In this document: positions 52,742 to 61,996 of the stretch, in pieces | Layout: each line of letters opens with the position of its first letter | How positions within the stretch are numbered: the stretch's first letter is position 1 | Assembly: GCF_009861525.1 (NCBI RefSeq) | Contig: NZ_WVHL01000001.1 | Span: 310,001-374,000, forward strand | From: Pseudomonas sp. LD120 | GTDB lineage: Bacteria > Pseudomonadota > Gammaproteobacteria > Pseudomonadales > Pseudomonadaceae | DNA length: 64,000 bases | Reading direction: 5' to 3' | The notes under the pieces: generated by a model | Database searches by the model: none | What the model was told of the DNA's origin: nothing | The model's input: the letters and a program-made list of their open reading frames with translations, nothing else | Translations under genes and position numbers: made by a program

Positions 52742-53239
52742 ATGCTCGCTCCCTCGATCACCGTGCTGGAGCCCATCTTGTCCGATAGCCGCCCACCCGT
52801 TCTTGATGAAGTCGACCGGCAGTTGATCGCAGCCTTGCAGATCAACGCTCGCGAAAGCGTGGCTATGCTGGCCCGGCAGTTGGGCATTGCCCGTACCACT
52901 GTGACCTCACGTCTGGCCCGGCTGGAGAAGACCGGGGTCATTACCGGTTACGGGGTACGGTTAGGTCAACGAGTGGTCGATGGCGGTTTGCAGGCGTATG
53001 TGGGAATCAAGGTTCAGCCAAGGTCCGGCAAGGAAGTCTTGCGTCGCCTGAGCGGCATGGCCCAGGTCCAGCAGTTGTGTGCGGTCAGCGGCGAGTTCGA
53101 CTACGTAGCCTGGCTGCGCACGGACTCGCCGGAGCAACTGGACCAGTTGCTGGACCAGATCGGCAGCGTCGATGGCGTGGAAAAAACCACCACCTCGATC
53201 ATCCTCAGCAGCAAAATCGACCGCGGGCATGCGCTCTAG
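52742..53239 (+). CDS. Lrp/AsnC family transcriptional regulator
   Basis: A 165-residue regulator: an N-terminal winged helix-turn-helix (about 22-70; LIAALQINARESVAMLARQLG and TTVTSRLARLEKTGVI) and a C-terminal RAM effector domain (about 80-160; SGEFDYVAWLRT). The start at 52742 has GAGG upstream. It lies directly upstream of davB on the same strand, as in P. putida (PP_0384), and is the likely lysine-responsive regulator of davBA; that link is inference from place. Confidence 0.85.
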   Translation: MLAPSITVLEPILSDSRPPVLDEVDRQLIAALQINARESVAMLARQLGIARTTVTSRLARLEKTGVITGYGVRLGQRVVDGGLQAYVGIKVQPRSGKEVLRRLSGMAQVQQLCAVSGEFDYVAWLRTDSPEQLDQLLDQIGSVDGVEKTTTSIILSSKIDRGHAL

Positions 53240-53286
53240 CACGCCCGCTATCATGTAGGCCACTCGTCTATATGATGCAGAACTTC

Positions 53287-53298
53287 GTCATATTGACA
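53287..53298 (+). promoter_or_regulatory. Candidate davBA control site
   Basis: The palindrome GTCA-TAT-TGAC (53287-53297) overlaps a perfect -35-like TTGACA (53293-53298) about 118 bases before davB. No good -10 is seen at standard spacing. It could be an operator for the adjacent Lrp-type protein. Confidence 0.3.
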
Positions 53299-53415
53299 AT
53301 TAACAGTACATAACGACGACAGATTGCGTCTTATTTACGTGTTCCACCCTCTCTAAAATGGCTGCCATCTTTTCCTATACTCAGCACCTTGCTGAGCCGC
53401 CCGCGAAGGTCAGCC

Positions 53416-55098
53416 ATGAACAAGAACAATCGCCATCCTGCAGACGGTAAAAAACCGATCACCATTTTCGGCCCGGATTTCCCTTTCGCCTTCGACGACT
53501 GGATCGAGCACCCCGCTGGCCTGGGCAGTATCCCCGAAGCCCAGCACGGCACCGAGGTGGCCATTGTCGGTGCCGGCATCGCCGGGTTGGTGGCGGCCTA
53601 TGAGCTGATGAAGCTGGGCCTCAAGCCGGTCGTCTACGAGGCCTCGAAGATGGGCGGACGGCTACGTTCCCAGGCCTTTGAAGGCGCGCAAGGCATCATC
53701 GCCGAGCTGGGGGGCATGCGCTTCCCGGTGTCGTCCACGGCCTTCTATCACTACGTCGACAAACTCGGCCTAGAAACCAAACCTTTCCCCAACCCACTGA
53801 CTCCGGCGTCGGGCAGCACCGTCATCGACCTCGAAGGCCAGACCCACTACGCACAAAAACTCGCCGACCTGCCGGCGCTGTTCCAGGAAGTCGCCGACGC
53901 CTGGGCCGACGCCCTGGAGGACGGTTCGCGCTTCAGCGAGATCCAGCAAGCCATCCGCGATCGCGACGTGCCACGCCTCAAGGAGCTGTGGAACACCCTG
54001 GTGCCGCTGTGGGACGACCGCACCTTTTATGACTTTGTCGCCACCTCCAAGGCCTTCGCCAAGCTGTCGTTCCACCACCGTGAGGTGTTCGGCCAGGTGG
54101 GCTTCGGCACCGGTGGCTGGGACTCGGACTTCCCCAACTCGATGCTGGAAATCTTCCGCGTGGTGATGACCAACTGCGACGACCACCAGCACCTGGTGGT
54201 CGGCGGTGTCGAGCAGGTGCCCCTGGGCATCTGGCGTCACGCCCCCGAACGCTGCGCCCACTGGCCGGCCGGGACCACTCTCAGTTCGCTGCACAACGGC
54301 GCGCCACGCACTGGGGTCAAGCGCATTGCTCGGGCCGCCGGCGGGAGCTTCAGCATCACCGACAACTGGGGCGACACTCGGGAGTACGCGGCGGTGTTGA
54401 CCACCTGTCAGAGCTGGCTGCTGACCACCCAGATCGAATGCGAGGAATCGCTGTTCTCGCAAAAGATGTGGATGGCCCTGGACCGTACGCGCTACATGCA
54501 GTCGTCGAAGACCTTCGTCATGGTCGATCGCCCCTTCTGGAAGGACAAGGACCCGGAGACCGGCCGCGACCTGATGAGCATGACCCTCACCGATCGCCTG
54601 ACCCGCGGCACCTATCTGTTCGACAACGGCGACGACAAGCCAGGGGTGATCTGCCTGTCCTACTCGTGGATGAGCGATGCTCTGAAGATGCTGCCGCAGC
54701 CCGTGGAAAAACGCGTGAAATTGGCCCTGGACGCACTGAAGAAGATCTACCCGAAAGTGGATATCGCCAGCCGCATCATCGGCGACCCGATCACCGTGTC
54801 CTGGGAGGCCGATCCGCATTTCCTTGGCGCCTTCAAGGGCGCGCTGCCAGGCCACTACCGCTACAACCAGCGGATGTACGCGCACTTCATGCAGGACGAC
54901 ATGCCGGCCGAACAACGGGGTATTTTCATTGCCGGCGACGATGTGTCCTGGACCCCGGCCTGGGTCGAAGGCGCAGTGCAGACCTCGCTCAACGCCGTGT
55001 GGGGAATCATGAAACACTTCGGCGGCGCCACCCATCCGGAGAACCCAGGACCAGGTGATGTGTTCCATGAGATCGGACCGATTGCCCTGGCGGATTAA
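53416..55098 (+). CDS. davB: L-lysine 2-monooxygenase
   Basis: A 560-residue FAD amine oxidase that decarboxylates L-lysine oxidatively to 5-aminovaleramide, first step of the aminovalerate route. The FAD-binding GAGIAG is at residues 52-57, the Rossmann acidic residue in VVYEASKMGGRLRSQ, and the C-terminal FAD contact in GDDVSWTPAWVEGAV. Length and N-terminus (MNKNNRHPADGKKPITIFG) closely match P. putida DavB. The start has GAAGG upstream. The next gene encodes the matching amidase, which excludes a tryptophan monooxygenase role in practice. Confidence 0.93.
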   Translation: MNKNNRHPADGKKPITIFGPDFPFAFDDWIEHPAGLGSIPEAQHGTEVAIVGAGIAGLVAAYELMKLGLKPVVYEASKMGGRLRSQAFEGAQGIIAELGGMRFPVSSTAFYHYVDKLGLETKPFPNPLTPASGSTVIDLEGQTHYAQKLADLPALFQEVADAWADALEDGSRFSEIQQAIRDRDVPRLKELWNTLVPLWDDRTFYDFVATSKAFAKLSFHHREVFGQVGFGTGGWDSDFPNSMLEIFRVVMTNCDDHQHLVVGGVEQVPLGIWRHAPERCAHWPAGTTLSSLHNGAPRTGVKRIARAAGGSFSITDNWGDTREYAAVLTTCQSWLLTTQIECEESLFSQKMWMALDRTRYMQSSKTFVMVDRPFWKDKDPETGRDLMSMTLTDRLTRGTYLFDNGDDKPGVICLSYSWMSDALKMLPQPVEKRVKLALDALKKIYPKVDIASRIIGDPITVSWEADPHFLGAFKGALPGHYRYNQRMYAHFMQDDMPAEQRGIFIAGDDVSWTPAWVEGAVQTSLNAVWGIMKHFGGATHPENPGPGDVFHEIGPIALAD

Positions 55099-55196
55099 AC
55101 AACCGGGCACTGTACGCTGGAAGCCCTTTATGGGGCTTATCGCAATCTGCGACAGCCGCTACAGTGGCCGGTCAGCCTGTCAGAGGAGTGAAGACC

Positions 55197-55991
55197 ATGC
55201 GTGTCGCCTTGTACCAGTGCCCCCCCATGCCGCTGGATGTGGCTGCTAACCTGCAACGCCTGCGCCGGGTGGCCATGGAAGCCACTGATGCTGATCTGCT
55301 GGTGCTGCCGGAGATGTTCCTGAGCGGCTACAACATCGGACTCGAAGCGGTGGCTGCGCTGGCTGAAGCCCAGGACGGCCCATCGGCCCAGCGCATCGCG
55401 GCTATCGCTCAAGCCGCCGGCACGGCGATCCTCTATGGCTACCCGGAACGCGGCAGTGATGGCCAGATCTACAACGCCGTGCAACTGATCGATGCCAACG
55501 GCCAGCGCCTGTGCAATTACCGCAAGACCCATCTGTTCGGTGACCTGGACCACTCGATGTTCAGCGCTGGCGACGACGACTTCCGCCTGGTGGAGCTCAA
55601 CGGCTGGAAGTTGGGTTTCCTGATCTGCTACGACATCGAGTTCCCGGAAAACGCCCGGCGTCTAGCCCTGGCCGGGGCCGAACTGATCCTGGTGCCGACA
55701 GCGAACATGATTCCCTACGACTTCGTCGCCGACGTGACGATTCGTACCCGGGCCTTCGAGAACCAGTGCTACGTGGCATACGCTAACTACTGTGGACGGG
55801 AAGATCAGATTCGCTATTGCGGTCAGAGCAGCATCGCCGCCCCCGACGGCCACCGAGTCGCCCGAGCCGGACTAGACGAGGCGTTGATCATGGGCACTCT
55901 GGAGCGTCAGCTAATGAATGAGTCCCGGGCGCTCAACCACTATCTGGCTGATCGCCGCCCCGAGCTCTACGCCGACTTGAGTAAGCGCTGA
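55197..55991 (+). CDS. davA: 5-aminovaleramidase (nitrilase superfamily)
   Basis: A 264-residue carbon-nitrogen hydrolase that converts 5-aminovaleramide to 5-aminovalerate. The catalytic triad is Glu39 (LVLPEMFLSG), Lys110 (NYRKTHLFG) and Cys144 (GFLICYDIEFPE). The ATG at 55197 follows AGAGGAG; the longer open frame is rejected. It lies 98 bases after davB, and both precede the pqq operon, as in P. putida. Confidence 0.93.
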   Translation: MRVALYQCPPMPLDVAANLQRLRRVAMEATDADLLVLPEMFLSGYNIGLEAVAALAEAQDGPSAQRIAAIAQAAGTAILYGYPERGSDGQIYNAVQLIDANGQRLCNYRKTHLFGDLDHSMFSAGDDDFRLVELNGWKLGFLICYDIEFPENARRLALAGAELILVPTANMIPYDFVADVTIRTRAFENQCYVAYANYCGREDQIRYCGQSSIAAPDGHRVARAGLDEALIMGTLERQLMNESRALNHYLADRRPELYADLSKR

Positions 55992-56039
55992 GTCAGAAAA
56001 TTCCGCTAGCATGAGCGCTTCTCTGTTCTGGAAGTGCCC

Positions 56040-58502
56040 ATGCCCGCGCTGAACCACCCTTCGCACCACCTTGAAACCCTGGCCAACGGCTTGCGGGTTT
56101 CCCTGCGTCATGCACCCCACCTGAAACGCTGCGCCGCGGTGCTGCGAGTGGCGGCTGGCAGCCATGATGTTCCTTTGGCCTGGCCGGGCCTTGCACACTT
56201 TCTTGAGCACCTGCTGTTTCTGGGCACCGAACGCTTTCCTGCCGAACAAGGGTTGATGGCCTACGTGCGCGCTCAGGGCGGACAGTTGAACGCCAAAACC
56301 TGTGAACGCAGCACCGAATTCTTTTTCGAACTGCCGCTGAGCACCTTTGCCGGCGGCCTGGAGCGCCTGGGCGACATGCTCGCCCGACCGCGCCTGACAC
56401 TTGAGGACCAGCGTCGCGAGCGAGAAGTGCTGCATGCGGAATTCATCGCCTGGTCCCGGGATGCGGCCGCGCAACGCCAGTTCGCACTGTTTGACGGCCT
56501 CTGTGCCACACACCCACTGCGGGCCTTTCATGCCGGTAACCGCTACAGCCTGAACCTGGCCAACCCGGCCTTTCAGCAAGCGCTGCGCCAGTTCCATCGC
56601 GATGTCTACCAAAGCGCACAAATGACCCTGAGCCTGGCGGGCCCGCAGCCGCTGGTGCGACTGCGTGAACTGGCCGAGCGTTTCAGTGCCGACTTGCCGA
56701 AAGGCCAGCGCCTTGAGCAAGGCTCGCCACCGGCGCTGATGTGCAATGGAGCCCAGAGCTATCAATACCTCAAGGCACAACGCCTGGATCTGCTGTTGCC
56801 CCTGGAGCGATTGCCCGAAGGGGCCGCGTCGGCACTGGACTTTCTCAGCACCTGGTTGCAATCGGCCAAGCCTGGGGGGTTGCTCGCCGAACTCCAGCAA
56901 CGCCGGCTGGCCCACAGCCTGAAGGCGGCCACACCGTATCAGTTTGCCGGGCAGGCGTTGCTGCACCTAGAGCTGGACCTGAGCAGCGAGGCGCCAACGG
57001 CACCGACACAGATCCGCGAACTGTTGAAAGAATGGCTGGGGTTCTTCAGCGCTCAGGCCGACTGGCCAGGACTGCGCGCGGAGTATGCCTTGCTGCAACA
57101 ACGCCAGCACCGGATCGTCGGCGCTCTGGAACTGGCACGCCGGGACAGTCGACAAGCCGCCGACGAGCTGGATGAGCAGGCCCTCGACGCCCTCAAGCAT
57201 GTGCTCAAGCAGCTACAGCCGCAGGCGGTGGAACACTTCGGCAACGACTGGCAACTGCCCGCCGCCAATCCGTTCCTGCGCAGCATGGCCGAGGCCCCGC
57301 GAGCAGGGCTGATACGTGGCCAAACCAGCGCTCACCGAGGCTTACGTACCTTTGCCCAGGATCGCTCCCGTGGCCGCAGAGAAAGCTCGGCGCTGAACAT
57401 CAGTCAGGCGCTGCCCGTAAACGGCGACGAAGGGGCACTGATGCTGCGCTGGCGTTTGGCGGCACCAGCCGCCGCCGGCCTGCATGCCCGGTTGCTTCGC
57501 GACCTGGCCCCGCTGCGCAGCGATGCCCGCCAGGCAGGCGTGGAACTGAGTTTTTCGACCTGTGGCCAAGACCTGCTGCTGAAACTGAGCGGCCTGCATC
57601 AGCCCCTGCCGGCGGTGCTGCATCAAGCCTTGAGCGTCCTGACCCGGCCCCACGAAACCTGCGCCCCAGGAAGCGAAAGGCCTCACGACGAGGCACCGCT
57701 GATGCCGATTCGTCAATTGCTCAGGGACTTCACCGAGCAACCGTGCCCCGGCGGCGCACCATCGCCAGCACCAGAGACACGGCAAGCGCTGTGGGCCGGG
57801 GCCCGCTGGGACGGTCTGGCGCTGGCCCTGCCGAGCACGGTTCAGGACGCGGTTAGCCGGGCACTGCATGCCGTCCCGGGCACGGCGGACGCCAGCCTCT
57901 GCCAGCCGGCCTCGCCCAGGGTGAGCTACCACTGGCAACGGCTACCCGCAGATGCCAGTGAACATGCCTTGCTGCTGTTCTGCCCGACGCCGACTGCCCA
58001 CCTTGAGGATGAAGCGGCCTGGCGCCTGCTGGGTCAACTCTGTCAGACGCCGTTCTACCAGCGCCTACGCGTCGAACTGCAATTGGGTTACGCGGTGTTC
58101 AGCACCCTGCGCCAGCGCAACGGCCAAACCGGCCTGCTGTTCGGTGTGCAGTCCCCCAGCGCGACGCCCACGCAAATACTCCAGCACCTTGAGACGTTTC
58201 TCCAGCGCCTACCCGAGCAGTTGCAGGCGCTCGCCGAACACACCTGGACTGATCAACAACGGGCCCTAGCCTGCCAGTTCCAATCCGAGTTCCTGCCTGT
58301 GGATCAAGCGGCGGACTTGCTCTGGCAAGCGAAACTGGCCGGCCACCCGTCGGATTACCTGCAGCAGCTACAGGTTCATATCAACGCCCTCTGCCCCGCC
58401 GCGGTGACCCAGGCCGCCGAGTCCCTGATGGCCGCTGCCGGTGGCTGGCAAGTTCTGGCCACCGGCCCTGGTCCCGGATCACCCTGGCAAGAGACCGTAT
58501 GA
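56040..58502 (+). CDS. pqqF: PQQ biosynthesis protease PqqF (M16 family)
   Basis: An 820-residue insulinase-type zinc protease. The inverted zinc motif HFLEH lies near residue 52 in LAHFLEHLLFLG, with the downstream glutamate region FFFELPLSTF and the later VLHAEF. PqqF is thought to cut the PqqA-derived peptide. The ATG at 56040 with GGAAG upstream is used; a GTG at 56034 is possible. The C-terminal half is divergent from other M16 proteases, as usual. It lies upstream of pqqA, the fluorescent-pseudomonad order. Confidence 0.9.
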   Translation: MPALNHPSHHLETLANGLRVSLRHAPHLKRCAAVLRVAAGSHDVPLAWPGLAHFLEHLLFLGTERFPAEQGLMAYVRAQGGQLNAKTCERSTEFFFELPLSTFAGGLERLGDMLARPRLTLEDQRREREVLHAEFIAWSRDAAAQRQFALFDGLCATHPLRAFHAGNRYSLNLANPAFQQALRQFHRDVYQSAQMTLSLAGPQPLVRLRELAERFSADLPKGQRLEQGSPPALMCNGAQSYQYLKAQRLDLLLPLERLPEGAASALDFLSTWLQSAKPGGLLAELQQRRLAHSLKAATPYQFAGQALLHLELDLSSEAPTAPTQIRELLKEWLGFFSAQADWPGLRAEYALLQQRQHRIVGALELARRDSRQAADELDEQALDALKHVLKQLQPQAVEHFGNDWQLPAANPFLRSMAEAPRAGLIRGQTSAHRGLRTFAQDRSRGRRESSALNISQALPVNGDEGALMLRWRLAAPAAAGLHARLLRDLAPLRSDARQAGVELSFSTCGQDLLLKLSGLHQPLPAVLHQALSVLTRPHETCAPGSERPHDEAPLMPIRQLLRDFTEQPCPGGAPSPAPETRQALWAGARWDGLALALPSTVQDAVSRALHAVPGTADASLCQPASPRVSYHWQRLPADASEHALLLFCPTPTAHLEDEAAWRLLGQLCQTPFYQRLRVELQLGYAVFSTLRQRNGQTGLLFGVQSPSATPTQILQHLETFLQRLPEQLQALAEHTWTDQQRALACQFQSEFLPVDQAADLLWQAKLAGHPSDYLQQLQVHINALCPAAVTQAAESLMAAAGGWQVLATGPGPGSPWQETV

Positions 58503-58658
58503 TCATTACCGGCGCTGCAATGAGCTTTCTTCAGAATTGCGGGCAACCTTCTACGGGAATTTAGTAACATAGCCTCCTAAGCATCTGAACATCTCCCGCC
58601 GGAGGTGGACTATATGTATAGGCAATACTCGTCCCACCCACCTCAAAGGAGCATTTTT

Positions 58659-58733
58659 ATGACTTGGTCCAAACCTGCTTACACCGACCTGCGTATCGGC
58701 TTCGAAGTCACCATGTACTTCGCCAGCCGCTGA
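58659..58733 (+). CDS. pqqA: PQQ precursor peptide PqqA
   Basis: A 24-residue ribosomally made precursor, too short for ordinary gene callers. Glu16 and Tyr20 of the FEVTMYF core are the two residues joined to form PQQ. AAAGGAG lies eight bases before the ATG, a strong site. A terminator-like hairpin directly follows, giving much more pqqA than downstream message. The 156 bases between pqqF and pqqA should hold a promoter. Confidence 0.95.
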   Translation: MTWSKPAYTDLRIGFEVTMYFASR

Positions 58734-58762
58734 TTTCTGCCTCTGGCCAGAAAACGCAGCGC

Positions 58763-58790
58763 AACGCCTCGGTCCGTCCGGGGCGTTTTT
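58763..58790 (+). terminator. Partial terminator between pqqA and pqqB
   Basis: AACGCCTCGG (58763-58772) pairs with CCGGGGCGTT (58778-58787), with one T-G pair and a 5-base loop, followed by TTTATTTTC. It is a good intrinsic terminator within the operon. Confidence 0.85.
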
Positions 58791-58827
58791 ATTTTCAGTT
58801 CTACGTCTTTTTTCCCTGGGAGCGTCC

Positions 58828-59739
58828 ATGTTTGTCCAGATTCTAGGTTCCGCCGCCGGCGGTGGTTTTCCGCAGTGGAACTGCAACTGCGTGAACTGCG
58901 CAGGGTTTCGCGACGGCAGCCTGCGGGCCCAGGCTCGCACCCAATCGTCCATCGCGATTTCCGATGACGGGGTGAACTGGGTACTGTGCAATGCCTCCCC
59001 GGACATCCGCGCCCAACTGCAGGGTTTTGCCCCCATGCAACCGGGCCGTGCACTGCGCGACAGCGGGATCAGCGCCATCATCCTCATGGACAGCCAGATC
59101 GATCACACCACCGGTCTGCTCAGCCTGCGCGAAGGCTGCCCGCATCAGGTCTGGTGCACCGACATGGTCCACGAAGACCTGAGCACCGGTTTCCCTCTGT
59201 TCAAAATGCTCAGCCACTGGAACGGCGGCCTGAGCTGGAACCGCATCGAGCTCGACCAGAGCTTCACGGTTCCGGCCTGCCCCAACCTGCGCTTCACCCC
59301 ACTGCCTTTGCGCAGTGCTGCACCGCCCTATTCGCCCCATCGTTTCGATCCGCACCCAGGCGACAACATCGGCCTGATCGTCGAAGACCTGCGCAGCGGC
59401 GGTAAGCTCTTCTACGCGCCGGGCCTGGGCAAGGTGGACGCGCCGCTGCTGGAGATCATGTCCGCCAGCGACTGCCTGCTGCTGGACGGCACCCTGTGGG
59501 AAGACGATGAAATGCAGCGCCGGGGCGTCGGTACCCGCACCGGCCGGGAAATGGGCCACCTGGCCCAGAACGGCCCGGGCGGCATGCTCGAAGTGCTGGA
59601 ACAGCTGCCCCGCCAGCGCAAGGTGCTGATCCACATCAACAACACCAACCCGATCCTCGACGAAGACTCCGCCGAACGTGCCGAACTGGTACGCCGAAAG
59701 GTGGAAGTGGCTTACGACGGAATGAGTATTGAGCTGTAG
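58828..59739 (+). CDS. pqqB: PQQ biosynthesis protein PqqB
   Basis: A 303-residue metallo-beta-lactamase-fold protein thought to hydroxylate the Tyr moiety of the PQQ precursor. It opens with [22 protein letters not shown], has the zinc-cysteine region and the [15 protein letters not shown] motif near residue 90, and the C-terminal [14 protein letters not shown] precedes the ATG at 58828. Confidence 0.95.
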   Translation: MFVQILGSAAGGGFPQWNCNCVNCAGFRDGSLRAQARTQSSIAISDDGVNWVLCNASPDIRAQLQGFAPMQPGRALRDSGISAIILMDSQIDHTTGLLSLREGCPHQVWCTDMVHEDLSTGFPLFKMLSHWNGGLSWNRIELDQSFTVPACPNLRFTPLPLRSAAPPYSPHRFDPHPGDNIGLIVEDLRSGGKLFYAPGLGKVDAPLLEIMSASDCLLLDGTLWEDDEMQRRGVGTRTGREMGHLAQNGPGGMLEVLEQLPRQRKVLIHINNTNPILDEDSAERAELVRRKVEVAYDGMSIEL

Positions 59740-59788
59740 GGCGAATCGCCCACAAGCTCGACCCAAGCGCCCTGGCCCCTTTGCTTAT

Positions 59789-59808
59789 GAGCGGGCTTGC
59801 CCGCGAAA
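59789..59808. repeat. REP-type element between pqqB and pqqC
   Basis: GAGCGGGCTTGCCCGCGAAA at 59789-59808 is a close match to the Pseudomonas REP core and folds on itself (CGGGC/GCCCG). It lies in the 91-base pqqB-pqqC spacer, with a smaller GGGCGA/TCGCCC repeat near 59739. Confidence 0.75.
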
Positions 59809-59830
59809 GGGCACCCTCCGGAGAACACAC

Positions 59831-60583
59831 ATGACCGACACCCCGCTGTCCGCCGCCGAATTCGAACAGGCACTGCGCGCCAAAGGCGCCTACTACCATA
59901 TCCATCACCCCTATCACGTGGCGATGTATGAAGGCCGGGCGACCCGCGAGCAGATCCAGGGCTGGGTTGCCAACCGCTTCTACTACCAGGTGAACATCCC
60001 CATGAAGGACGCGGCGATCCTCGCCAACTGCCCGGACCGGGAAGTTCGCCGCGAGTGGATTCAGCGCCTGCTGGACCACGACGGCGCCCCCGGCGAAGAC
60101 GGCGGCATCGAGGCCTGGTTGCGCCTGGGGCAAGCCGTGGGCCTGGACCCGGACCAACTGCGTTCCCAGGAATTAGTCCTGCCCGGGGTACGCTTTGCCG
60201 TCGACGCGTACGTCAACTTCGCCCGTCGCGCCAGTTGGCAGGAGGCGGCCAGCAGCTCGCTGACCGAACTGTTCGCCCCGCAGATCCACCAATCGCGCCT
60301 GGACAGCTGGCCCCAGCACTATCCCTGGATCGACCCGACCGGCTACGAGTACTTCCGCACCCGCCTGGGCCAGGCCCGGCGCGATGTGGAACACGGTCTG
60401 GCCATCACCCTGCAGCACTACACCACCCGTGCCGGCCAGGAACGCATGCTGGAAATTCTCCAGTTCAAACTGGACATCCTTTGGAGCATGCTCGATGCCA
60501 TGAGCATGGCCTATGAGTTAAACCGCCCGCCCTATCACAGCGTCACCGATCAGCGGGTCTGGCATAAAGGGATCCCCCTATGA
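59831..60583 (+). CDS. pqqC: Pyrroloquinoline-quinone synthase PqqC
   Basis: A 250-residue cofactorless oxidase catalysing the last ring closure and eight-electron oxidation to PQQ. The conserved [19 protein letters not shown] and WVANRFYYQ near the start and the [17 protein letters not shown] helix near 185 are typical. The ATG at 59831 follows CCGGAG; the longer open frame would run into the REP. It overlaps pqqD by four bases. Confidence 0.96.
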   Translation: MTDTPLSAAEFEQALRAKGAYYHIHHPYHVAMYEGRATREQIQGWVANRFYYQVNIPMKDAAILANCPDREVRREWIQRLLDHDGAPGEDGGIEAWLRLGQAVGLDPDQLRSQELVLPGVRFAVDAYVNFARRASWQEAASSSLTELFAPQIHQSRLDSWPQHYPWIDPTGYEYFRTRLGQARRDVEHGLAITLQHYTTRAGQERMLEILQFKLDILWSMLDAMSMAYELNRPPYHSVTDQRVWHKGIPL

Positions 60584-60855
60584 GTTTCGACCGCAGCAAA
60601 ACCCCACGCTGGCGTCCCGGCTACCGCTTCCAGTATGAGCCGGCACAAAAAGGCCATGTATTGCTCTACCCGGAAGGCATGATCAAGCTCAATGACAGCG
60701 CCGCGCTGATAGGCGGCCTGATCGACGGCGAGCGTGACGTGGCAGCGATCATCCAGGCGTTGGAAGTGCAGTTCCCCGGAGTGGCCGAGCTCGGTGACGA
60801 TATCGAGCAGTTCATGGAGGTCGCCCGTGCCCAGCACTGGATCGAACTCGGCTGA
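60580..60855 (+). CDS. pqqD: PqqA-binding chaperone PqqD
   Basis: A 91-residue winged-helix RRE-type protein that binds PqqA and presents it to PqqE. It has [28 protein letters not shown] and a helical C-terminus ([14 protein letters not shown]). Its start overlaps pqqC (ATGA), and its end overlaps the pqqE start by 29 bases. Confidence 0.94.
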   Translation: MSFDRSKTPRWRPGYRFQYEPAQKGHVLLYPEGMIKLNDSAALIGGLIDGERDVAAIIQALEVQFPGVAELGDDIEQFMEVARAQHWIELG

Positions 60856-61996
60856 GTCGGTGTCGCTGCCCGACAAACCGGAAGTCGGCCTGCCACTGTG
60901 GCTGCTGGCCGAGCTGACTTATCGCTGCCCACTGCAATGCCCCTACTGTTCCAATCCGCTGGACTTTGCCGAGCAGGGCAAGGAGCTGAGCACCGAACAA
61001 TGGATCAAGGTATTCCGTGAAGCGCGGGAGATGGGCGCTGCGCAGTTGGGCTTCTCCGGTGGCGAACCGCTGGTGCGCCAGGATCTCGCCGAGTTGATCG
61101 GCGAGGCGCGCAAGCTGGGCTTCTATACCAACCTGATCACCTCCGGCATCGGCCTCACCGAACAGAAGATCAGCGACTTCAAGAAAGCCGGCCTGGACCA
61201 TATCCAGATCAGCTTCCAGGCCAGCGACGAGCAGGTGAACAACCTGCTGGCCGGCTCAAAGAAAGCCTTCGCCCAGAAGCTGGAGATGGCCCGCGCGGTC
61301 AAGGCCCACGGCTATCCGATGGTGCTGAACTTCGTCACCCATCGGCACAATATCGATAGAATCGACCGCATCATCGAGCTGTGCATTGCCCTGGAAGCCG
61401 ACTTTGTCGAACTCGCTACCTGCCAGTTCTATGGTTGGGCCCAGCTCAACCGTGTTGGTCTGTTGCCCACCAAAGAGCAACTGGTGCGCGCCGAACGCAT
61501 CACCAACCAATACCGCACCAAGCTGGAAGCCCAAGGGCATCCCTGCAAGCTGATTTTCGTCACCCCGGACTACTATGAAGAGCGCCCCAAGGCGTGCATG
61601 AACGGCTGGGGCAGCCTCTTCCTCACCGTGACCCCGGACGGCACCGCCCTGCCCTGCCACGGCGCGCGGCAAATGCCGGTGCAGTTCCCCAATGTGCGCG
61701 ATCACAGCATGCAGCACATCTGGTATGACTCTTTCGGTTTCAATCGCTACCGCGGCTACGACTGGATGCCGGAGCCGTGCCGCTCCTGCGACGAGAAGGA
61801 AAAGGACTTCGGTGGCTGTCGCTGCCAGGCCTTCATGCTCACCGGGGATGCCGGCAACGCCGATCCTGTGTGCAGCAAATCGGAACACCACGGGATGATT
61901 CTCAAGGCCCGCGAAGAAGCCGAAACCGCCACCCAAACCATTGAGCAACTGGCCTTTCGCAATGAACGAAACTCACGCCTCATCGCCAAGGGTTGA
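60827..61996 (+). CDS. pqqE: PqqA peptide cyclase PqqE (radical SAM)
   Basis: A 389-residue radical SAM/SPASM enzyme that links Glu and Tyr of PqqA. The CxxxCxxC cluster is in [14 protein letters not shown] near residues 35-43, FSGGEPL follows, and the C-terminal SPASM cysteines are in PCHGARQM and [21 protein letters not shown]. The GTG at 60827 is chosen since GGAGG lies seven bases upstream, inside pqqD. A later GTG is possible. The end overlaps the S9 peptidase start by 35 bases. Confidence 0.94.
   Translation: MPSTGSNSAESVSLPDKPEVGLPLWLLAELTYRCPLQCPYCSNPLDFAEQGKELSTEQWIKVFREAREMGAAQLGFSGGEPLVRQDLAELIGEARKLGFYTNLITSGIGLTEQKISDFKKAGLDHIQISFQASDEQVNNLLAGSKKAFAQKLEMARAVKAHGYPMVLNFVTHRHNIDRIDRIIELCIALEADFVELATCQFYGWAQLNRVGLLPTKEQLVRAERITNQYRTKLEAQGHPCKLIFVTPDYYEERPKACMNGWGSLFLTVTPDGTALPCHGARQMPVQFPNVRDHSMQHIWYDSFGFNRYRGYDWMPEPCRSCDEKEKDFGGCRCQAFMLTGDAGNADPVCSKSEHHGMILKAREEAETATQTIEQLAFRNERNSRLIAKG

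Noticed and set aside
53416..55098. Tryptophan 2-monooxygenase (auxin synthesis, IaaM)
   Set aside because: The fold is shared, but length, N-terminus, the adjacent aminovaleramidase and synteny with P. putida davBA point to lysine 2-monooxygenase.
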